Shown piece by piece: positions 58,266-64,000 of a stretch of 64,000 nt of DNA (position 1 is its first letter; the number at the start of each line of letters is the position of its first letter). Source of the stretch: Dipodascopsis uninucleata var. uninucleata (taxonomy: Eukaryota; Ascomycota; Lipomycetes; Lipomycetales; Lipomycetaceae); contig JAJLTO010000006.1 in the NCBI GenBank assembly GCA_030568195.1, positions 930,001 to 994,000 of the forward strand, given 5' to 3'. A program made the position numbers and the translations under genes. The notes beneath the pieces were generated by a model. It was not told the DNA's origin. It did not search any database and worked only from the letters and a program-made list of their open reading frames with translations.

Positions 58266-60330
58266 TGCTTTGATTGCTGCTCTTCGACTTCCAGCGATCT
58301 ATAGTTTACGGTGCGGGTAGCGATGCGAAGCCTGCATGACCTTCTCACTACGCGAGTAGCAGCACGCGACGCTGCCACACTGAGCTTGTTGTTTCAAAGC
58401 TTACATTCGTCCTTTGCTGCCGTTCTGGCCACGCCAAGTTCTCCTGTCTGGCGCTGCGCTATGCGCGACGTTTCGAGGTACCTACGTCATAATGTTGCAT
58501 GGATTCTCGCGATTCGCGCCTGTAGGTGGCCATACAAATCTACTAGGCATCAGCAGTTCTGGTGACTAGCATAAGCATGCCTCGCGGTAGTGGAGAGATC
58601 CGGCTCCCCGCGCTCGACCGATACATGGAGGGCGGCGCCTGCGATATATGTGATGGTGCATCTGCCAGGGCACCTGCTACTTGTGTGCTACTTGACGCTG
58701 CTCTGCAGTGCTGTTGCCCCATCAGCAGCTTGCATGCAATATGCAGCCGATGCATAGAATAGTCGTACTCCATTCGTCCTTCTCTGCGCCACAGCATGGC
58801 GCAATTTGAGCCGGGTATATAGCGCTGTCTTACAGAATCATGCGCGCTACCGGACTCGAGCAACCGAGACTCCTGTCCACGTCTGTCTAACGTAAAGTAG
58901 TAGCGAGAAGTCTAATGCTCATTTGGGCGGTCTGCCTGATACGGGCTGCAGGGGCCAAAAGAAATTTACATACCCAGCTCAGAGCTAGGATAGATTGAAC
59001 AAGAACCAATAGAATAAAAATAAACGAAATGAAATATACAATATAATATAATATGAAAAAAATAGAAAAAAAAATTTTCTCTCCTGTGCCAGCAAGGCGA
59101 TGCGCACATCCACAAGCAGCATGTTCCTTCCTGGTTGACAGTAAAGAGCTGAGCACCATATATCCTACTTGCTGGACGCTTGCCATAGCCTCCTCTTCCA
59201 TCGCTCACTGTAGCGAAAGTCTAAGCATGAGTGACACATCTGCAGGTTCCCTTATTACGGCTAGCCTGTACAGCACCAAACCTAGAGTGCCACGTCCGCA
59301 TGATACGCGCCAGTATGTCTTCTAGATTCTTGCCCAATTTCGAAGTACTGGTGTATGCCCACCCTTATGTCCAAGTATTTCTGCTGCTACTGAACCCGCA
59401 ATCACTGAGGACTCGCTAGAGGCCGCGTGTCCATTAGACCAGGCGATGCTTTCACAGGCGAGTGCGCTAAGCCCATAAAATGACAAAGAATGTCTGCCGA
59501 GCAGCCAACCTTAACCTCAACCCCAGTCTATAGTAAATATGCTGGAAAGTATGTAGATGTACACACCCATAATATAAATCTCTCTATACAACTAGACATG
59601 CTCCTGTATCTGCACACTTGAGGCTCGACCACAGCTCACCGTCCGGTGTGTGGGCTGCCGTATTTGTCCCCGCCTGGCCTGTGGCTGTCTCCTAGTCTCT
59701 TTCATGCTATTTGACTTCATCCTAGCTCAGGTCAGGTCGCTGAGTGTTGTGGGACCGGCCAGTTTACTCAATGCAAAATACTTCTAGTTGCCCTTATCAG
59801 GAGCTCAGGTCCGCTGCACTTGCATTCACGTCGCCAGTCCGAATACGAACGCATGTGCATGAACATGGCTCTTGCAGCAATTCCTTTAGCGCTCTCGAAG
59901 CTGTTTCCTCCGGCTCACCTTAGCATATCCATCTTTACACGGCCTCAAGACATGCAGATATGGACTGATGCATCCACTTAAGAATGCGTGCGCTGAACAG
60001 TAAAGAGAAAATAAGGGAAAACAAAGCACGAGCTAGCGCGCGTAAATTATTTACGATCAGCACGCAAGCCTAGATGGTTTTCTTCTGTACTGCCTAAATT
60101 TTAGGTTGCTTTATGCAAGCGCACACTTACAATTCTAAACAAATGGCACTGCTACATAGATAGTTGTCCCGATACAAGGGGGGTCAAAAGGGTGACTCGC
60201 AGGAAGTAGCATGAAATCTTACATTAAATTCTTCATAAACCAAATAAACGCGAAACGCTGTGATAAACTGAATGATTGTATACATACATAAAAGTAGTAA
60301 AATATTCGCGGCAGACAAGCTCGCTATGCC

Positions 60331-61725
60331 TCAAAAGTCTTCTTGCATCTTGTCAGTCATCGATTCGCGCGGAATTCCTTCCCGAAGCTCCCTTCTAATC
60401 TCTGGTGTGACCTTTGGATGTGAGACTGTTTTTATGAGATCTAAAAGCGCCTCTCGCTGCTCATCTGTAATATCATTCTTGTAACGCTGAGCAAATGCAA
60501 GTAGCGCTTTATGCCACAGTAGTGGTAGACCGCCGTCTGTACCCTTCGCTTCCTGTCGCACTGAAGGAGCGTTGAACCGCAGAAAATGGAATACTACACC
60601 ATCAACTACCTTATATGGAAGTGCATACTTCTTGTCTATTAACACCCGCATAAATAGCGAGTTCGCACCTGAATACGTCTCCATATCTGCTAAACGAAGT
60701 AGCGCAGCAGATGAGTGCAGCGCTGGAATCGAGACCTTGGTAAGCACCGATCCAACAATTATGGCCTCCTTCAGAGTGCAGTTGCCTGACTCGCATAAAG
60801 GGAACAAGAAGCCTTTAAAGAATGCAGCTGGCTTGTACAGTGACTTTTTCAGAGAGCGGTATAGGTGATAGTTTAGTGTCTTGTTCTCGCGAATATCCTC
60901 ACGCACACGGTCCAACAGAACATTGCTCAAAAACTTCTGCGATTGCTTCGAGTTCAGGCTAGAAACAAATAGCTTCGTAGCTTCGTAGCATGCGTTTGAT
61001 GACCACAATTCCGGCTGTGTCAGATCTATGATACTTTGCCAGTTCTTCAAGGAAGGAATGATTTTGAATGCTTTGGGCAGTTTTCCTGATCGGTACCGCG
61101 ACAGTAGAAGTCCCACCTTCTCGTAGACCTCAACCACCTTTGGTGGAAACTCCTCTTCCTCTTCCTCTCCAGCGTCCCCTGCCTTACCATTGCTAGCAGT
61201 TTTCATAGCAAATTTCTGCTCAGCTAGTCGCTCCATAATTTTATCGGCAAGCGTAACTGGTCTATTAAGGCCACCTGCGCGATGATGCAAAAATTTTTCA
61301 AACAATTCATTCTCTCGGTTGTTGTCGAGATCAACAAGCTCCTCTCGCTCAAATTCTTCCCATTCCTCATCATCATCATCTTCTTCTTCATCCTCCCAAT
61401 CGTCCATACCTCTACCTTCCGGATCAGCATCGTCCTCATCAACCTCATCATCGTCCTCATCCTCGTCTCGCAAAGTTCGCAGTGCTCGCTCGGATTTATG
61501 TTCTCTTTCAATCTCAGCTTGCTGTTCTTTTGCCATTTGAAGTATCTTTTTCGACAAGGCTGCATCTACAAATTGCTCATCCTCCTTCTCGTCCAAATCT
61601 TCTCCATCCTGACGCCTTCGCTTGCCCTTTCCTCGTGGTGCCGTCTTGAGATTGCCGTCTCCCAAGGCAGCAGCAGCGTATGTCTCGTACAGTGCCTTAC
61701 GATCTTCCTTAGTACTTTTAGTCAT
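60331..61725 (-). CDS. ENP1: Bystin/Enp1, 40S ribosome assembly factor
   Basis: Nucleolar and cytoplasmic factor of the small ribosomal subunit precursor, needed for 20S pre-rRNA processing and export. One exon, 464 aa, the usual length. The N-terminus is Lys/Arg-rich (RGKGKRRRQDGEDL), followed by an acidic region (about residues 80-140) rich in Asp and Glu. The bystin domain begins about residue 165: PVTLADKIMERLAEQ, then KVGLLLSRYRSGKLPKAFKI, QPELWSSNACYEATKLFVSS and LPLLWHKALLAFAQRYKND, closing HPKVTPEIRRELREG. All are typical of Enp1. Upstream, two near matches to the ribosome-biogenesis RRPE motif lie at 61862-61904. Identification is very strong. Confidence 0.96.
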   Translation of the reverse strand: MTKSTKEDRKALYETYAAAALGDGNLKTAPRGKGKRRRQDGEDLDEKEDEQFVDAALSKKILQMAKEQQAEIEREHKSERALRTLRDEDEDDDEVDEDDADPEGRGMDDWEDEEEDDDDEEWEEFEREELVDLDNNRENELFEKFLHHRAGGLNRPVTLADKIMERLAEQKFAMKTASNGKAGDAGEEEEEEFPPKVVEVYEKVGLLLSRYRSGKLPKAFKIIPSLKNWQSIIDLTQPELWSSNACYEATKLFVSSLNSKQSQKFLSNVLLDRVREDIRENKTLNYHLYRSLKKSLYKPAAFFKGFLFPLCESGNCTLKEAIIVGSVLTKVSIPALHSSAALLRLADMETYSGANSLFMRVLIDKKYALPYKVVDGVVFHFLRFNAPSVRQEAKGTDGGLPLLWHKALLAFAQRYKNDITDEQREALLDLIKTVSHPKVTPEIRRELREGIPRESMTDKMQEDF

Positions 61726-62096
61726 TTTTCTCCTTTTTACCTTCTAGCTTATAAATAGCTTCAATTCTATATTATCTCCCTGGAATCGCTCTTATTCGAG
61801 TTCATTGGCTTATCTGAGATCTGAATAGTAGTGTAATTTGCTTGTTAGGCTCACTGCATCCTGAAATTTTTTTATGATTTTTATCGTTGGGATGAAAAAA
61901 TTCATTATTACCCTCCCTAGTATTACTTAATCACGGTTTAAGTATATTACAAATAGACAACAGTATTTTACACGCAACGATATTGAGCATTGGAATGATT
62001 ATATATATATACAATGATGATTGTACAAGCATCGCAAATATTGACAAAGATTACAGCACCATACACATCGTTATAAGATCATTAATCTAAATGATC
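61726..62096. other. Intergenic upstream of ENP1
   Basis: ENP1 promoter and the 3' end of the next minus-strand gene. Contains the RRPE-like words listed separately. Confidence 0.6.
61862..61904. promoter_or_regulatory. Possible RRPE-like elements upstream of ENP1
   Basis: TGAAATTTTTTT (61862-61873) and TGAAAAAATTCA (61893-61904) resemble the TGAAAAATTTT motif of fungal ribosome-biogenesis promoters. In AT-rich DNA such words also occur by chance, and no PAC motif was seen. Confidence 0.25.
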
Positions 62097-62929
62097 TCAA
62101 TTCTTCTTCTTTTTCTTCCTTTTTCGCTGTTTCTCGGCTATCAGATCATCTAGAATCGAGTTCGTAAGCTTTCGTTTTTGAACAAATGTTTCCCTAACGT
62201 CCTTCTCATCGTTGCCACTATCTTGATTTGTAGCTGGCCGTTTGTTGCTAGCCTTGCCTAACATACTAGTTCTACCTTGCTCCTCTTCGTAATCATCATC
62301 GGAAATCTGTTGTGCTCTCTTGCTAAATTTTACAGAATCCTTATTGCTTTTTGATCCTGGATTGTCCAACGATTTCAAGCCAGATTGTCGCTTCCGTGCT
62401 TGTTTTTGCAAAAATTCAAGCGTCTTGCGTTGTCGGAAAGCATTCGCTGATGGCTTCTCATCATTTACTGTAGTCGGTGTGCCAATACCACCCCTAGATT
62501 AAGAATGAACATTAGACTCTCTTTTTTAACATAATATCTTTATGACTGTAGAGTCGCCAAATTCCGTTCCTGTTATTATAGTAACAATGCCCTTCTAATC
62601 ATCTCAACTACAACTAAACTTGACTGATATAATACATACTTTCCATTTATCACCGTATATCTCTTACTAAATTCTAGCTGTTCGTTTTTTTGCTCTTCCT
62701 CATGCTCAACCTTTGGCTGTGTTTGGCTTAAACTAGATGCACCTGGTTGCTCGTCAACATCTCTGTCTTCATATTTGTCCAACCAAGATGATATCAGCAG
62801 TCTTGACTGTGCAATTGATACAGCAAACTTTGAGGCTAATATCGATGATATTGTATTGTCCTGATTTTTTCTACCAATCTTGCCTATTATGCTTGAGCTA
62901 GGAGTGTTGTTGGTAGTATTTTCCGACAT
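62097..62929 (-). CDS. Unidentified Lys-rich protein, probably nucleolar
   Basis: Not firmly recognised. Exons 62929-62640 and 62493-62097 give 228 aa. The N-terminal part has a short helical segment with KFAVSIAQSRLLISSWLDKY, then an acidic/Gln-rich linker, and the exon join reads INGKGGIGTPTTVNDEK. The C-terminal half is basic with FLQKQARKRQSGLKS and ends in KQRKRKKKKKN, a strong nuclear or nucleolar signal. The layout resembles small fungal proteins of unknown function with a conserved SWL-like helix and a KGGxGT motif (perhaps DUF3245), but I am not sure. Lying beside ENP1 fits, without proving, a ribosome-assembly role. It is divergent from LSC2. Confidence 0.65.
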
Positions 62930-63433
62930 AGCTATTTGTCGTTGATCCTACTCATCCACTAATCGGTCATTCCAATCGGCTGTTCTCCGATAATATTTTT
63001 ATCTTATACGTGATCTAAAAGCTATTGGCATTCTTAATATTTGGGCTAAATACAAATCCAATAAAATACAGTAATGTTAGCTCAAAAATGTCTCTTGTGC
63101 CAGCTTTCCGGTGTTTGTCGGGTACTGGTAAATTTTTTTGTGGTGGGAGAGCATTAAAAAATGGCAACAGAAAAGGTTCACCTGGCAGCTTCAGCCAGCA
63201 GACTTTCCCTTAGCCAACGACAAATTCCCGTTAAGTTCTATACTTTTTCTAAGGTATTTTTTGTCTTTCCTTTTCTACCTCCATTTATTTATCTTTACTA
63301 CAGATATTTTTTTTCTTTAATTTCTACAGGTATATTCTTGTGCTCGGGAGCCCGTAGAATTTCTGTATTCGTACTGTAAGAGTGTTTGCGTGCAAATTTT
63401 CTATACAGAACGCTGGTAAAACATAATACAAAG
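62930..63433. other. Divergent promoter, unidentified gene and LSC2
   Basis: About 500 bp with both promoters. Short overlapping frames near 63025-63380 look random and T-rich. No gene called. Confidence 0.55.
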
Positions 63434-64000
63434 ATGATGTTCAAGAGTGTATCCTGGCTTAGTGGTCGTTTGATGACTGCGTCGCGCGCTGGCGTGCTTC
63501 GACAGGTGAGAAATATATTTTGAGGGTAGCGAGATGAATGAACCTAGAAGCAGACGAAAATGTGATTGATTGGTGGAAAGAAAAAAGTTATGGATTCCAT
63601 CGATGCCGGTTAATAGTGATCGAGCAGATAAAGGCGGGAGTGTTGGTACGCTAGGAATACTTCCAGGGCGAAAACATTAGCGGTCAATTTTAGATTTAGT
63701 TTTAATCTATTTAATATTCTTGAATACATCTATATCAGAATTGACATAGCAATTGTTTATGATACAAAAAATTTAGATGGAAAATGAACGATGATACTAA
63801 TTAGTTCTTCATTTTATAGACTGCTACTTCACAGAAGAGATTGTTATCGCTCCATGAGTATCGATCAGCTCAGATTCTCAAAGATGTAAGTTAATTTATA
63901 TTATCAATGATGTTTATGAGGAAAAATTTAATACTAACTAATCCTTTTAGTATGGAGTCCCGGTTCCAGAGGGTGCAGCTGCTACTACACCAGAGGGTGC
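63434..64000 (+). CDS. LSC2: Succinyl-CoA ligase beta subunit (5' part, cut by window edge)
   Basis: Mitochondrial TCA-cycle enzyme converting succinyl-CoA to succinate with nucleotide phosphorylation. Three exons are visible: 63434-63505, 63820-63885 and 63951 to beyond the window. The presequence MMFKSVSWLSGRLMTASRAG is basic and amphipathic. The mature start LLSLHEYRSAQILKDYGVPV is the conserved ATP-grasp N-terminus of the family, followed by PEGAAATTPEG. The first intron is 314 nt, long for this region, and the second has a perfect TACTAAC branch site. The rest, including the nucleotide-binding residues, lies outside the window. Confidence 0.93.

Larger units (their letters stand above)
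54467..60330. other. Very long gene-free region upstream of SFL1-like gene
   Basis: About 5.9 kb between the SFL1-like start and the ENP1 stop with no supported gene. Between about 54900 and 57200 the plus strand is purine-rich (about 68% in a sampled line), so the SFL1-sense strand is pyrimidine-rich; from about 57900 the plus strand becomes pyrimidine-rich (75% at 58021-58080). The part 57600-60000 is GC-raised (58% at 58441-58500). A 126-codon minus-strand frame lies at 55063-55443 but has no recognisable domain. I infer a large regulatory region or long leader and possibly a separate non-coding transcript. Confidence 0.5.

Noticed and set aside
61282-61758. Plus-strand 158-codon hydrophobic frame
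   Set aside because: Antisense shadow of the acidic region of ENP1.

Overview
The window is nuclear DNA of a fungus, most likely an ascomycete. The genes are eukaryotic, with many short spliceosomal introns (about 35-217 nt, GTAAGT/GTATGT donors, CTAAC/CTAAT/CTGAC-like branch sites). The set includes fungal families such as a Sur7/PalI membrane protein, Rho3, an Sfl1-type HSF regulator, protein O-mannosyltransferase, Irc6/p34 and FSH1-type hydrolases. Coding DNA looks near 42% GC and ordinary intergenic DNA is clearly AT-rich. I cannot fix the genus; an intron-bearing, early-branching ascomycete lineage fits. I saw no transposon, virus-like element, tRNA, rRNA or CRISPR array.

Layout. 0-6.9 kb: SmD3 and Irc6/p34 (+), then Phs1 dehydratase, a RING protein with SUMO-interaction-like motifs, and a Prp19-like protein that ends before its WD40 domain (all -). 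8.3-13.6 kb: a small unidentified gene and Raptor/Kog1 (-). 15-21 kb: an otubain, a Sur7-like protein and Mix17/CHCHD2 (+). 22.3-26.3 kb: Rho3 (-) divergent from cytosolic aspartyl-tRNA synthetase (+). 26.3-29.8 kb: a long, GC-raised, gene-free stretch leading into a Kel1/Tea1-like kelch polarity protein (+). 34-36.2 kb: a tandem pair of FSH1-like serine hydrolases (-). 36.6-39.9 kb: Rsm22 (+) convergent with a NIPSNAP protein (-). 40.9-42.8 kb: a small heat-shock protein (-) and an unidentified Ser-rich protein (+) sharing a promoter that carries a six-unit heat-shock element. 43-49.3 kb: Pmt-family mannosyltransferase (-), an F-box/LRR protein (+) and a mitochondrial-type HAD hydrolase (-). 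51.4-54.5 kb: the Sfl1-like regulator (-), preceded by about 5.9 kb without a convincing gene. 60.3-64 kb: Enp1/bystin and a Lys-rich unidentified protein (-), then the start of Lsc2 (+), cut by the window edge.

The genes are a mixed housekeeping set. Themes that recur are splicing (SmD3, Prp19-like), growth and polarity signalling (Kog1, Rho3, Kel1-like, Sfl1-like), the secretory pathway and plasma membrane (Phs1, Pmt, Irc6, Sur7), and mitochondria (Mix17, Rsm22, NIPSNAP, HAD, Lsc2). Exon joins were worked out by hand from splice signals, reading phase and remembered family sequences, so individual joins are inferences.

Most worth a second look: the WD40-less Prp19-like gene, the exact KDEL at the end of the mannosyltransferase, a NIPSNAP intron that lies directly before the stop codon, the heat-shock-element array, and the two unusually long GC-raised regions upstream of the Sfl1-like and Kel1-like genes.
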